This document shows positions 37,862 through 46,401 of a stretch of 64,000 nucleotides of DNA, piece by piece. The position numbers were made by a program, and so were the translations under genes. Position 1 is the first letter of the stretch. Each line of letters starts with the position of its first letter. Origin of the DNA: Methylomarinum sp. Ch1-1 (GTDB lineage Bacteria > Pseudomonadota > Gammaproteobacteria > Methylococcales > Methylomonadaceae); NCBI RefSeq assembly GCF_030717995.2, contig NZ_CP157743.1:1178001-1242000 (forward strand). Reading direction: 5' to 3'. Under the pieces are notes generated by a model. It did no database searches and was not told where the DNA came from. It worked only from the letters and a program-made list of their open reading frames with translations.

Positions 37862-38875
37862 ATGAATCTTAACGTAGTGGGTTTAGATATTGCAAAACTA
37901 GTGTTTCATATGTTCATGATGCAAGACGGCAAAGCAAAGAAAAAGAAATTGAAACGGTCGGAACTGTTGGCCTTTGTGGCTCAGATGCCGGTGAGCGTGA
38001 TCGCGATGGAAGCCTGCGGCGGCGCTCATCATTGGGCCCGGGCATTTCAGGCCCTGGGCCACGAAGTAGTGCTGTTGAATACTCGCTTCGTGAAGGCATT
38101 CGTGGTTGGCAATAAAAACGATTACAACGACGCCGAGGCGATTTACACGGCGGCCTGCCAGCCGAACAAACGCAGCGTGGCGATCAAAGGCATTGAGCAG
38201 CAAGACTTAGCCATGCTGCAAGGTGTCCGGCGAGGTAAGGTGGACGAACGCACGGCCTTGGTCAATCAAATGCGCGGTTATCTGGCTGAACGAGGCATCG
38301 TGCTGCCGCGTAGCGTGAATCAGTTCAGAAAACAACTGCCCAGTATTCTGGAGGACGGGGAAAATGACCTCAGCACGCTGAGCCGGAAGCTGTTTGCCGA
38401 GCAGTATCAAGCGCTGAAAGCCTTGGACGAAGCGATCCGGGCTCTGGACCGGGAAATTACGGCAGTATGCCAAAACAATGCCTTAGCCCGACGATTGCTT
38501 GACATACCGGGTATCGGTCCTTTGACCGCCATTTTGGCCACGGCTGACGTCGGCGATGGCAAGGGTTATGATTCGAGCCGAGATTACGCGGCCAGCTTGG
38601 GGGTGGTGCCAAGGCAGCACAGCAGCGGCGATAAGCAGGTATTACTGGGTATCAGTAAACGCGGCAACCGCCAATTGCGCACATCCTTGATTCACGGGGC
38701 AAGAGCGGTGCTGAAATACTGCGGTGACAAGAGCGACCCCTTGAGCCTGTGGCTCAAAGGCTTGATTGAACGGCGAGGCTTCAACAAAGCGGCCGTGGCT
38801 TTGGCCAACAAGAACGCCCGGATCATTTGGGCGCTGGCAACGCGTGGCGGCGATTACGTGCCACAAATGGCCTAA
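37862..38875 (+). CDS. IS110/IS1111-family DEDD transposase
   Basis: 337 residues. The N-terminal RuvC-like domain has the DEDD residues Asp9 (VVGLDIAK), Glu50 (AMEACGG), Asp87 and Asp90 (KNDYNDAEAI). The C-terminal Transposase_20 domain begins with LLDIPGIGPLTAILATADVG and contains the conserved Ser region RQHSSGDKQ followed by ISKRGNRQLRTSLIHGAR. GAGGAG stands 6 bases before the ATG. These recombinases use a serine in the C-terminal domain and an element-encoded guide RNA. The frame is complete, so the IS may be active. Confidence 0.95.
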   Translation: MNLNVVGLDIAKLVFHMFMMQDGKAKKKKLKRSELLAFVAQMPVSVIAMEACGGAHHWARAFQALGHEVVLLNTRFVKAFVVGNKNDYNDAEAIYTAACQPNKRSVAIKGIEQQDLAMLQGVRRGKVDERTALVNQMRGYLAERGIVLPRSVNQFRKQLPSILEDGENDLSTLSRKLFAEQYQALKALDEAIRALDREITAVCQNNALARRLLDIPGIGPLTAILATADVGDGKGYDSSRDYAASLGVVPRQHSSGDKQVLLGISKRGNRQLRTSLIHGARAVLKYCGDKSDPLSLWLKGLIERRGFNKAAVALANKNARIIWALATRGGDYVPQMA

Positions 38876-38879
38876 GCCG

Positions 38880-39229
38880 ATGAAAACCGGGTTATCCTCC
38901 CTTTGCCCACAAGCTCCGAGCACGATTGAAGGGCTCTACGCATGTGGACAAAGCGTGGATAACCCTAACAACACTGTAGTAAACGAGTTCAACCAAATTG
39001 CGGAGGCAAGACTCTCAAAGTGATGACATTCAACAGGTCAGACCGGCGCTTTTAAAATCCGTTATTCCCGAAGATTCCTTGAAATCGGCAAAGTGATAGA
39101 GATAAAAGCGCGCGGATAGCTTCATCAGGGCCCGAAGGTCGATAAATACCTTCATCAAGAGGCCGAATATATGGCGGCAATCTCGATCTCTGTTGGAAAC
39201 ATCATTTTTGAACAATCTTGGCTTGCAAT
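38880..39229 (+). ncRNA. Candidate seekRNA/bridge RNA region of the IS1111-type element
   Basis: The 350 bp between the transposase stop and the right inverted repeat hold no gene. They open with a strong stem: GGGTTATCC (38889-38897) pairs with GGATAACCC (38957-38965), and CTTTGCCCACA (38901-38911) with TGTGGACAAAG (38943-38953). Further on, CAAAGTGATGA (39016-39026) is identical to the left junction of the inserted IS (37774-37784), CAAAGTGAT recurs at 39089-39097, and ATATATGG at 39167-39174 matches the right junction. In IS1111 elements the guide RNA is encoded 3' of the transposase, so location and matches agree. RNA limits are unknown. Confidence 0.6.
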
Positions 39230-39268
39230 TGGAGAGGAGTCCATATATGGGAATTGCTGATCCCTGGG

Positions 39269-39757
39269 CGAGGCGAGTTATTTAACCCGCCTTAAACGTT
39301 TAGCTTACTCTAATTACAGCTGAACCGTTTAGGACCTCGTTGTCCTGCATGTCGCATAGCGAACATGCAGGCTACTTGCTTTTCGCGCCGAGGGCGGCGC
39401 TCCTACGCAAAGCACCGTTTTGCATTCGGATGTGCTGAACTGCGTGAAGCGCATCAAAAACCGGTGCGCTTCCTATCGTCAGCACACCCTACCCACATTC
39501 GTGAGATGGATCGCGCGCAGCGGATCGGCTAAAATCATTCAATGCACGCGGGGCGGGTTATTTAACACGCCCTAAACGTTTAACTTACTTTAGGCGTAAT
39601 TATTAAGGAAGCGCTGAATAAATTCATCCTGGATTTCTCTGCGCCCGGTTAAGGAAAAGGCGATTTCTCTTGATCTCACAAAATCTATCGCTTATTGCGA
39701 TCGATTTTGATCGTGCATCCCGGAACTCCAGGAAATTCTGAAGTAATCAGCCTTTCC
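39269..39757. repeat. Non-coding region with direct repeats and family C palindrome
   Basis: No gene is credible here. A block of about 45 bp (GTTATTTAACCCGCCTTAAA and the following CGTTTAGCTTACT, about 39271-39305) recurs at about 39556-39590 as GTTATTTAACACGCCCTAAA and CGTTTAACTTACT. Between them lies family C copy 2 (39427-39492), the same palindrome as at 11806-11883. The sequence CATGCAGGCTACTTGCTT near 39354 also resembles CATGCGGGCTACTTGCTT at 10414. Confidence 0.6.
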
Positions 39758-42568
39758 TTAATTCAATAAACGGGATTCGATTTTTTGTTTGTATTGTAAA
39801 AAATGGACGGTGTGTGCTTGGCTGAGGCTGGCGACGCCGAGGATGTGGGGGGGAACGTCGATTTCATTGATATGGAAGGGGTAATCGTCATGACCGCTTC
39901 TGAATGCCAGTATATGTTTCCTGACATCGGTAAATAGCTTGTCGTTGCTGGACGATGAGAATTTGTGGTCATTGCAGAATATCACGATAGGGTTGCGCCG
40001 GTTCGGGGTTGTTTTGGCGGTAATGCGGATGTTCAGCGCCATCAACGATAATCGAGGTTTTACTTTGATGGCCTGGCAGGAGACGACGCCAGCCGAATTC
40101 TTGTGAATTTCAAAAAAGCGGATGTATATATCATTAGGCACTTTGGCTTGGTCGACCAGGCCATGCAGAAAGGCGGCATAGTTGCTCAGGATTTGTTCCG
40201 GTTTGGTATTGACGTGTTGTCGGGTAAACAGCGCTGCCTTTTCATCGATGATATAGAGGGCGACATGTTTTTTCCCGACATGGTAGAAAACCTGAATGGT
40301 GTTGGCCTTGATTTGGCCGTATAAGTAGGGAATATAAGTGTCGCTGAGCACATGGTCATCAAAATGTACCGGGGCGAAATGTTGCTGAGTTGCGGAGAGT
40401 TCCTGCAGTAGCAAATCATTGCTCTCCAGGCGGCAAAGAGTTAACTGCTGGTCCCGCCGGGTAAAGACAAGATAACCGTTCTGGGCGGGCAAAATATAAC
40501 GCCAGTTTGATTGCGGATGATTGAAAAGCTTTAACAGTCGATTGAAGATGGTTTGGATGCGCAAGACGATGCTTTTCGCCCTTAATGGGGTATGACAAAC
40601 TAACTGCAGGCTATCGGCTGTCAGTGGCGCCTCGGTGTTATTGAAAATTTCGCTGAGGCAATGGAAAAAACCTTCGATGCCCTGGTATTTCGCCGTCGTG
40701 ACTTCCCCCCAAGTGGATAACGAAACCCGGTCGATGCGTTGCACGAAACATTGGCGATTCTCGCCATAGCTCAATGGGTCGGAACGGTGGCTCATGATCA
40801 CTTGGTCGTCATCGCGCCTCTCTTGTAGCGTTTCGCCTAGATTGATGAATAGTAGCGACGCACGTAAACGATTCGGGTGATTATAAACCGCCAATGAATC
40901 GGCGGACGAATGCTGAATCGTGGAAAAAAACTCCTGCAATCGCTTCAATATTTGTAGCGTTTCCGCTTCATTAACGTTCAGGTTGTTGGACTGCAGATGT
41001 ATCTTCAGCTTAGTCTGATACAGGCCGTTAATTACCACCCAGGAGAGAATTTCCAGCAAGCTTTCGCCTTCGGTCACGGCGCTTGCCGCCGCCACTTTGT
41101 TGCGCTCGACATAACCGCAGTATAGCCGCCAGAGCGGCTCGGCGTGTTCCTGGTCGATCTCGATCACCGACAACAGCTCTTCTTTTTTATGAATGCTGGC
41201 GCAGGTGGTGATGATTTCGATCTTGCCCGGCTTATATTCCAAAAAGGCATGTAATTTTCTGCCGATTAGTTTCAGGTCGTTATTGTCGTGATAATTTCCT
41301 TGAGCATGTTGGCCGGCAAAGCGCAAAATCATGCGTAGGCACTGCTTCAATTGATCGCGAATAATGGCGTGTTCGTGCTTGGCTTTGTTGATGTCCCAAT
41401 ACCGGTGTTTGCTGAATTTTTCCAGCATATCGCCGGGCCAACGCCATTGTTCGGCTATGTTCTGCAAGTAATGTTCGCGTAGCGCACGCGACCTGGGGTC
41501 CAGGGACTTCGGGGAGGAGCCGATGATTTTCAGATAAAAGCATTGTCGCGATAGCGCCAGGCGTTTTCGTGAGGCGACCAAGTGCAGGTAGTCTTCGACC
41601 TTTTCGTAGATCAACAGGTAGGGGTCCAGTTTATCGATATCGAATTGGCCTTGATAAATGGCGCGTTTAAGACTCCAGCTAATCCATTGGGGATGCGGAT
41701 ATTCGCTGGCATAGCATTCCATCAAAAAAAGTTTCAGCAGCGATTTATAGGGCGAAGCTAATGATTTATAGATATGCCACAGCGTGGCGCTGATGAATTC
41801 TTCGGCGGGGACCGCTTGTAGGCTGCCGAAATCGATGACTTCATGAGCCGATATGAAGCGGTTTTCCAGTAAATGATTGACATAGCCGGTGTAATTGTGT
41901 TCCTGGTGCGGAGGGACTGCCCACCAGGCGGGAACTTTGCCGGCCAGATAAATCGCAGTTCGGTAAAACTCCTCCAACAGCAGATAATGTTGGGTTTTGC
42001 CGCTGCTTTCCGTGGAAATCGGGGCATTTTCGCCGCGTCGGAATTGTTCGCTGTTGATGAGAAAAAAATGCGCCTCGATATTCAATGACTGCGCCCATTT
42101 TTCCACCGCGATGGCTTTTTGTTGCAGTTCCTCGATGGCTGTGCTATCCAGCTTAGAGGAATGACAAAGCCAGATATCCATGTCGCTGGTTTTGGAAAAG
42201 GCGATGCTGCCGACGCTGCCCATCAGGAAAATCCCTTCGATGGGATAATCGCGCAGCGCCTTGCGGGTATAGCGAAAACTCTTGGAAAATTGTTTCGCCG
42301 CCTGCAGACTGGTTTTGTTCGGCGCGTAGTCGGGAATGCCGGCCGGTGTTTCGGTGGATATGAAGCCGGGCAGCAAGGGGAGGTTTTGATGAAAAATGAG
42401 CGGCAGCAGGTGCAGAAAGTTCCGCTGTCTCGGCTGCAGAAAGTTTTGCACGTTGAGCAGCCGATACTGATTCAGGTTCTTGAAGCGCTGAATAATGGCG
42501 TGCAGATCTTTGGTGCTGATGTCTTCGCCGGGTGAACCGAGCGTGATGGGAAGGTAATTTTTTTTCAA
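39758..42568 (-). CDS. cyaA: Class I adenylate cyclase
   Basis: 936 residues, somewhat longer than E. coli CyaA (848). It makes cAMP from ATP in the cytosol. The nucleotidyltransferase signature GSVGSIAFSKTSDMDIWLCH is at about residues 116-135, with Asp-x-Asp as metal ligands. VPAWWAVPPHQEHNYTGYV follows near 215. The long C-terminal part is the regulatory region, without the extra His-rich tail I would need to name a PTS interaction site. It is a single gene: repeats lie on both sides and no partner such as crp is nearby. Confidence 0.93.
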   Translation of the reverse strand: MKKNYLPITLGSPGEDISTKDLHAIIQRFKNLNQYRLLNVQNFLQPRQRNFLHLLPLIFHQNLPLLPGFISTETPAGIPDYAPNKTSLQAAKQFSKSFRYTRKALRDYPIEGIFLMGSVGSIAFSKTSDMDIWLCHSSKLDSTAIEELQQKAIAVEKWAQSLNIEAHFFLINSEQFRRGENAPISTESSGKTQHYLLLEEFYRTAIYLAGKVPAWWAVPPHQEHNYTGYVNHLLENRFISAHEVIDFGSLQAVPAEEFISATLWHIYKSLASPYKSLLKLFLMECYASEYPHPQWISWSLKRAIYQGQFDIDKLDPYLLIYEKVEDYLHLVASRKRLALSRQCFYLKIIGSSPKSLDPRSRALREHYLQNIAEQWRWPGDMLEKFSKHRYWDINKAKHEHAIIRDQLKQCLRMILRFAGQHAQGNYHDNNDLKLIGRKLHAFLEYKPGKIEIITTCASIHKKEELLSVIEIDQEHAEPLWRLYCGYVERNKVAAASAVTEGESLLEILSWVVINGLYQTKLKIHLQSNNLNVNEAETLQILKRLQEFFSTIQHSSADSLAVYNHPNRLRASLLFINLGETLQERRDDDQVIMSHRSDPLSYGENRQCFVQRIDRVSLSTWGEVTTAKYQGIEGFFHCLSEIFNNTEAPLTADSLQLVCHTPLRAKSIVLRIQTIFNRLLKLFNHPQSNWRYILPAQNGYLVFTRRDQQLTLCRLESNDLLLQELSATQQHFAPVHFDDHVLSDTYIPYLYGQIKANTIQVFYHVGKKHVALYIIDEKAALFTRQHVNTKPEQILSNYAAFLHGLVDQAKVPNDIYIRFFEIHKNSAGVVSCQAIKVKPRLSLMALNIRITAKTTPNRRNPIVIFCNDHKFSSSSNDKLFTDVRKHILAFRSGHDDYPFHINEIDVPPHILGVASLSQAHTVHFLQYKQKIESRLLN

Positions 42569-42632
42569 GACAGCTTAGGCAAAGAGAATCGTTTAGTTAA
42601 GTATATACCTCGGTTCGGTTAAGAAACGTAAA

Positions 42633-42726
42633 GAGTATCAGGCGGCGATTCCAGAAGACGCCGTTCACCCAGCACCTAAATACCATAGGCTATTGATTAT
42701 ACTTCTTCCATCAACGCCTGATACTC
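42633..42726. repeat. Inverted repeat enclosing a truncated B end
   Basis: GAGTATCAGGCG (42633-42644) and its perfect reverse complement CGCCTGATACTC (42715-42726) enclose 70 bp. That spacer includes CGCCGTTCACCCAGCACC and then TAAATACCATAG at 42659-42690, one end of a B-type module. It lies between cyaA and the histidine phosphatase gene, and no gene is present. Confidence 0.5.
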
Positions 42727-42785
42727 ATGTCTCTCAACCAGTTGGGCATTTGTTTATTCCGAATGTAGATTAAGTATAGAAAAAA

Positions 42786-43382
42786 TTACAGCGGCTTGTG
42801 CAAGATTAACTGGGTATAGGTATCGCTTGTTTGATGATAACAGTTCAAGCGACTCAAGCAGGCGTGGCCGATGCCGATTTGAAAACTCTGTCTGAATGGG
42901 ATGCCCAGCAGCTGTGACAATAAGGTGCGAATCACGCCGGCATGCGTGACGACTAACAGATGTTGTTCAGGATAGCGACTTAGCAATGCTTGCCAGGCGC
43001 GGTCCACCCGTCGACTAAAATCGGCGTGTTTTTCGCCATGCGGCGGCGTGTTGCCGCATGGGTCGGCATAATAGCGTGTCAGGGCTGCTGGCGATCGCTG
43101 TTCGATTTGCGCGGCGGTCTTGCCGTCCCAATCACCGAAATCGATTTCTTGCCAGCGCGCGTCGACGTGTAACGGAAGATTTTTCTGCTTAGCCAATTGC
43201 TTCGCGAAATCATGACAACGGGCTAATGGTGAACTGATGATACGATCCCAGCATTGGTCTGCGGTCTGCCGCTGCATTTGTCGCCACCCAAGCGGCGTCA
43301 GCGGGTCATCGGTGCGGCCACGATAACAGGCTCCGCCCAGGGCTTCCCCATGGCGGAGCAGGTCGATCGTCGTCGTTTTCAC
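42786..43382 (-). CDS. Histidine phosphatase family protein (CobC/phosphoglycerate mutase-like)
   Basis: 198 residues. The catalytic phospho-His motif is LLRHGEA (Arg10, His11, Gly12), the second histidine lies in [12 protein letters not shown] near residue 145, and the Glu of [10 protein letters not shown] is typical. The sequence resembles alpha-ribazole phosphatase (CobC), which removes a phosphate late in cobalamin assembly, but no other cobalamin gene is nearby and family members vary in substrate. The start is a GTG at 43382 whose bases overlap the argH stop (GTGA), so translation is probably coupled to argH. Confidence 0.85.
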   Translation of the reverse strand: MKTTTIDLLRHGEALGGACYRGRTDDPLTPLGWRQMQRQTADQCWDRIISSPLARCHDFAKQLAKQKNLPLHVDARWQEIDFGDWDGKTAAQIEQRSPAALTRYYADPCGNTPPHGEKHADFSRRVDRAWQALLSRYPEQHLLVVTHAGVIRTLLSQLLGIPFRQSFQIGIGHACLSRLNCYHQTSDTYTQLILHKPL

Positions 43383-44773
43383 GATCCCTGCAATTGCGCT
43401 CTAGCGGCTTCAATCGCCGCCCTGACCGATGCCGGCGCGGTGCCGCCGATATGATTGCGGGCGGCGACCGAACCTTCCAGTTTCAAGATGTCGAACACGT
43501 CGTCGCCGATCTGGCTGGAAAACTGTTGCAGTTCGGTCAGCGAAATCTCGGACAGGTCGCGCTGTGTTTCGATGCCTAATCGCACCGCTAATCCGACCAC
43601 CTCATGGGCGTCGCGGAACGGCATGCCTTTGCGAACCAGGTAATCGGCCAGATCGGTAGCGGTCGCATAACCCTGCTTCGCGGCTTGATACATATTATCT
43701 TTTTTGGCGCGTATGTTCGGCATCATGTCGGCAAAGGCGCGTAGGCAATTGATCAATGTGTCCGCGGTATCGAACAACGGTTCTTTGTCTTCCTGGTTGT
43801 CCTTGTTATAGGCTAGCGGCTGGCTTTTCATCAGCATTAACAAGGAAACCAGGTGGCCGGTGACTCGTCCCGATTTGCCGCGCACCAGTTCCGGAACATC
43901 GGGGTTCTTTTTTTGTGGCATGATCGATGAACCGGTGCAGAAGGCGTCAGGCATGTCGATGAAATCGAATTGGGCGCTGGACCAAAGTATCAGTTCTTCG
44001 GAGAAACGCGACAAGTGGAGCATGATCAGGCTGGCGGCGGCGCAGAATTCGATGGCGAAATCACGGTCGCTGACCGAATCCAGAGAATTGTTTGACGGTC
44101 TGCTGAAACCCAGCAATTCGGCGGTCATCTGGCGATCGATTGGATAGCTGGTGCCGGCCAGCGCGGCGGCGCCCAGCGGCATGACGTTGACGCGTTTGCA
44201 GCAGTCCTGCAGGCGCTCCCGGTCGCGGCTCAACATTTCGAACCAGGCCATTAGATGATGGCCGAAGGTGACCGGCTGGGCGACTTGCAGGTGGGTGAAG
44301 CCGGGCATGATGGTGTCGGCTTCTCGTTCCGCCAAAACCAGCAAGGCGTTTTGTAGGCGAGTTAATTGGGCTTCGATAGTGCCTATTTCGCTGCGCAGAT
44401 AGAGGCGGATATCGGTTGCGACCTGGTCATTGCGGGAGCGGCCGGTATGCAGTTTTTTGCCGGCGACGCCGATCAGTTCGGTCAGTCGCGCCTCGATATT
44501 CATATGCACATCTTCCTGTTTGATCGACCAGTTAAAGTCGCCGCCGGCGATTTCCTCGGCGATCTGCGTCAGGCCGCGCTTGATATCGTTCAATTCCTCG
44601 GCGCTTAGAATACCGATTTTTGCCAGCATTTCGGCATGCGCCAGCGATCCCTGAATATCTTGCTGGGCCATGCGCTGGTCAAAATCAACAGAAGCGGTAA
44701 ATACTTCAACAAAGGCATCCGTTGCTTCGGCAAAACGGGCGCTGGAAAGCTTTTCGGTATTAACTGTGGTCAT
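43379..44773 (-). CDS. argH: Argininosuccinate lyase
   Basis: 464 residues. It splits argininosuccinate into arginine and fumarate, the last step of arginine synthesis. The fumarase/aspartase superfamily signature [20 protein letters not shown] sits near residues 281-300. The His-containing segment [20 protein letters not shown] is near 105-124, and [16 protein letters not shown] is near 158-173. It is the upstream gene of a two-gene unit with the overlapping histidine phosphatase. Family A copy A5 sits 79 bp upstream of its start. Confidence 0.97.
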   Translation of the reverse strand: MTTVNTEKLSSARFAEATDAFVEVFTASVDFDQRMAQQDIQGSLAHAEMLAKIGILSAEELNDIKRGLTQIAEEIAGGDFNWSIKQEDVHMNIEARLTELIGVAGKKLHTGRSRNDQVATDIRLYLRSEIGTIEAQLTRLQNALLVLAEREADTIMPGFTHLQVAQPVTFGHHLMAWFEMLSRDRERLQDCCKRVNVMPLGAAALAGTSYPIDRQMTAELLGFSRPSNNSLDSVSDRDFAIEFCAAASLIMLHLSRFSEELILWSSAQFDFIDMPDAFCTGSSIMPQKKNPDVPELVRGKSGRVTGHLVSLLMLMKSQPLAYNKDNQEDKEPLFDTADTLINCLRAFADMMPNIRAKKDNMYQAAKQGYATATDLADYLVRKGMPFRDAHEVVGLAVRLGIETQRDLSEISLTELQQFSSQIGDDVFDILKLEGSVAARNHIGGTAPASVRAAIEAARAQLQGS

Positions 44774-44851
44774 AAGCGATGGTCAATAAAGAGATTAAAA
44801 GTCGAAATTATACCGGGAAATGATTCTTTTTTGTTTTGCGGTCAAATCCGC

Positions 44852-45010
44852 CAGCAATTCCCACTTTGGCGTTCAAAAAGGGCATGGGGTGTGTTTGGCG
44901 AGGATGTCGGCAGCAAGGATGCTGCCGTCAAGCCCCCAGGGATGGGTTTACGGCACTCCTCGACAGACACACCCCATGCCCTAAACCCCGCAAAAATACT
45001 CAAACTGATG
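44852..45010. mobile_element. Family A mini-element, copy A5
   Basis: Starts with CAGCAATTCCCACTTTGG and ends at CTCAAACTGATG, so the last 10 bp of the usual right end are absent. It is nevertheless flanked by a perfect 9-bp duplication CAAATCCGC (44843-44851 and 45011-45019). No B module is present. It lies between argH and the 53-residue membrane protein gene, upstream of argH. Confidence 0.88.
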
Positions 45011-45027
45011 CAAATCCGCCTTAGGGC

Positions 45028-45189
45028 TCAGTAAATGTTGTCGATCATTTGCATGAACCAGCGCGGACGGAATAACACGACATAGAGACCTATTAACGCC
45101 GTCACCGGAATGGGACTGACGTCGATCAGCATCAACAGCAAAAAAATGATGATGTATTTGAACCTGGAAACTAAATGGTTTTGACTCAT
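45028..45189 (-). CDS. Small membrane protein of unknown function (53 residues)
   Basis: The minus strand encodes 53 residues from the ATG at 45189 to a TGA at 45028-45030. The middle (YIIIFLLLMLIDVSPIPVTA and on to LIGLYVVLF) forms one long or two short membrane helices. The end FRPRWFMQMIDNIY is basic and aromatic, which places it on the cytosolic side by the positive-inside rule. I do not recognise the family. Its stop is 18 bp from the end of family A copy A5, and it is divergent from the DUF4136 gene. Confidence 0.6.
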   Translation of the reverse strand: MSQNHLVSRFKYIIIFLLLMLIDVSPIPVTALIGLYVVLFRPRWFMQMIDNIY

Positions 45190-45271
45190 AAGGCGTCGAT
45201 TGGAAATTAGCCAGAATTTGCAGTTTATTATGTACCGAGTGCAAATATTAATCTAATCTTTACCATATAAT

Positions 45272-45376
45272 CAGTCATTCCCATATATGGGCGTTTTTGC
45301 GCTGTTTACGGTCTGGAGTGTGTCTGTCGAGGAACACACCTCGAGCCTTCTTTGTTATCCACATTGGAAATTGCTG
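45272..45376. mobile_element. Short, diverged family A element, copy A8
   Basis: 105 bp: CAGTCATTCCCATATATGGG at the left, TTGGAAATTGCTG at the right, with the block GTGTGTCTGTCGAGG in between; the central dyad of the full element is missing. Flanks CCATATAAT (45263-45271) and CCATATAGT (45377-45385) match at 8 of 9. It lies 84 bp upstream of the DUF4136 lipoprotein gene. Confidence 0.75.
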
Positions 45377-45460
45377 CCATATAGTGATTGACTCAGCATG
45401 CCGTTATGGAACTGCTGGGCAGGCTGTTTAGTCTCATGAAAAACGCAATAGGAGACCATC

Positions 45461-46060
45461 GTGAATAGGAAAGCATTGCTGATCTTCCCCTTATTTTTGT
45501 TGCTCAGTTCCTGTGCGACGGTCAAAGTCGATGTCGATTATGATGGCGCCGCCGATTTCAGTCAGCTGAAAAGATACGCTTGGCTGGAAGAGAAGCCGCC
45601 GTCTTCCGGTAACACCCTGCTCGATACCAATAACTTGTTGCACGACCGGATACACCAGGGGATCGATGCTTGGTTTGCCCGGCATGGTTACCGAAAAACT
45701 GAAGTCGATGAGGCCGATTTCCTGGTGCTTTACCGAGTGGTGGTGGAAAACAAAACTCGAGTGACGGTGTTGAGTCCTTATTATGATTATCCCTACAGCT
45801 GGCGCTTCGGTTATCACCGTTATTATTATAGTTCTTTTAGTTCTTTCGCCTGGAGCTATTATCCTGAGCATCGTGTCTATGAATATCAACGCGGCACCTT
45901 GATCATCGATATCGTCGATCCGAAAAGCAAGAAACTGCTATGGCGCGGCATGGCTTATGAGGACATCAGCCCCCACACCACGCAGGAAAAGAAACAGCGC
46001 TATGTGGGCCGCGCCATTAAATCGATACTGGCGAAATTTCCGCCGGGTGATGACGATTAA
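45461..46060 (+). CDS. DUF4136 family lipoprotein
   Basis: 199 residues from a GTG start at 45461, chosen because GGAG lies 8 bases upstream and because it yields a lipoprotein signal (LLLSSC, Cys18). The mature part is a DUF4136 domain: VDVDYDGAADFSQLKRYAW at about 22-40, and GTLIIDIVDPKSKKLLWRG near 146. A Tyr-rich stretch (YYDYPYSWRFGYHRYYYSSF, about 107-126) is unusual. Ala2-Ser-type outer-membrane retention is inferred, because the residue after Cys is Ala rather than Asp. The function of the family is unknown. Family A elements lie on both sides (A8 before, A6 directly at the stop codon). Confidence 0.88.
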   Translation: MNRKALLIFPLFLLLSSCATVKVDVDYDGAADFSQLKRYAWLEEKPPSSGNTLLDTNNLLHDRIHQGIDAWFARHGYRKTEVDEADFLVLYRVVVENKTRVTVLSPYYDYPYSWRFGYHRYYYSSFSSFAWSYYPEHRVYEYQRGTLIIDIVDPKSKKLLWRGMAYEDISPHTTQEKKQRYVGRAIKSILAKFPPGDDD

Positions 46061-46062
46061 CC

Positions 46063-46196
46063 CAGCACCTAAATTCCATGGTTACTGGACTATATTTTAC
46101 ATTCCAGGATAATTTAGGTGCTGGGTGAACGGCGCTCCTCGACAGACACACCCCATGCCCTAAACCCCGCAAAAATACTCAAATTGGGAATTGCTG
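46063..46196. mobile_element. Truncated family A element starting at the B end, copy A6
   Basis: Begins with the B terminus CAGCACCTAAATTCC, runs through B (to 46130), then the right part of A (GGCGCTCCTCGACAG onward) to GGGAATTGCTG. The left 100 bp of A are absent. A perfect 9-bp duplication CGATTAACC (46054-46062 and 46197-46205) flanks it, and the left copy contains the TAA of the DUF4136 gene, which is therefore preserved. Confidence 0.85.
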
Positions 46197-46205
46197 CGAT
46201 TAACC

Positions 46206-46401
46206 TGATTGCGTTACTCGTTCGACAAAACGTCTAACCATCAGTTTTTGGCTACCCTACTTAACAGGAATGGTGTGATGGTTCGGAGGCTGGGTGTAAT
46301 CTGATTGTCATATTCGCCTTGTATACTGAACCGCCTAGCAGGGCGGTGCTTACCGGCCTACATCATTAACCGGCATTGCGGTCTGTTCAGGAACCAAACG
46401 A
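46206..46401. other. Leader region of the EAL gene
   Basis: Between copy A6 and the EAL gene lie about 200 bp without a coding frame. A TATACT (46321-46326) could be a -10 box, but no well-spaced -35 box precedes it. No terminator for the DUF4136 gene was found other than the palindromic A6 itself. Confidence 0.35.

Larger units (their letters stand above)
37781..39249 (+). mobile_element. IS1111-type (IS110 family) insertion sequence
   Basis: About 1,469 bp, judged by comparison with the intact A elements. Perfect 16-bp subterminal inverted repeats (TATGGACTCCTCTCCA at 37785-37800; TGGAGAGGAGTCCATA at 39230-39245) lie a few bases inside each end, a hallmark of the IS1111 subgroup. No target duplication accompanies it beyond one ambiguous G. 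It contains one transposase gene (37862-38875) and a long 3' non-coding part. It landed in the terminal inverted repeat (CCAAAGTG/GGAATTG) of family A copy A4. Confidence 0.9.
37556..39259. mobile_element. Family A element with B module, split by an IS1111-type element (A4)
   Basis: A starts with CAGCAATTCCCAGTTTG at 37556, carries a B module at 37624-37692, is broken at about 37780 by the IS, and ends with GGGAATTGCTG at 39259. The 9-bp flanks ATCCCTGGG (37547-37555 and 39260-39268) are identical, proving that A plus B inserted first and the IS later. Without the IS the element is about 235 bp, the same as copy A7. Confidence 0.9.
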
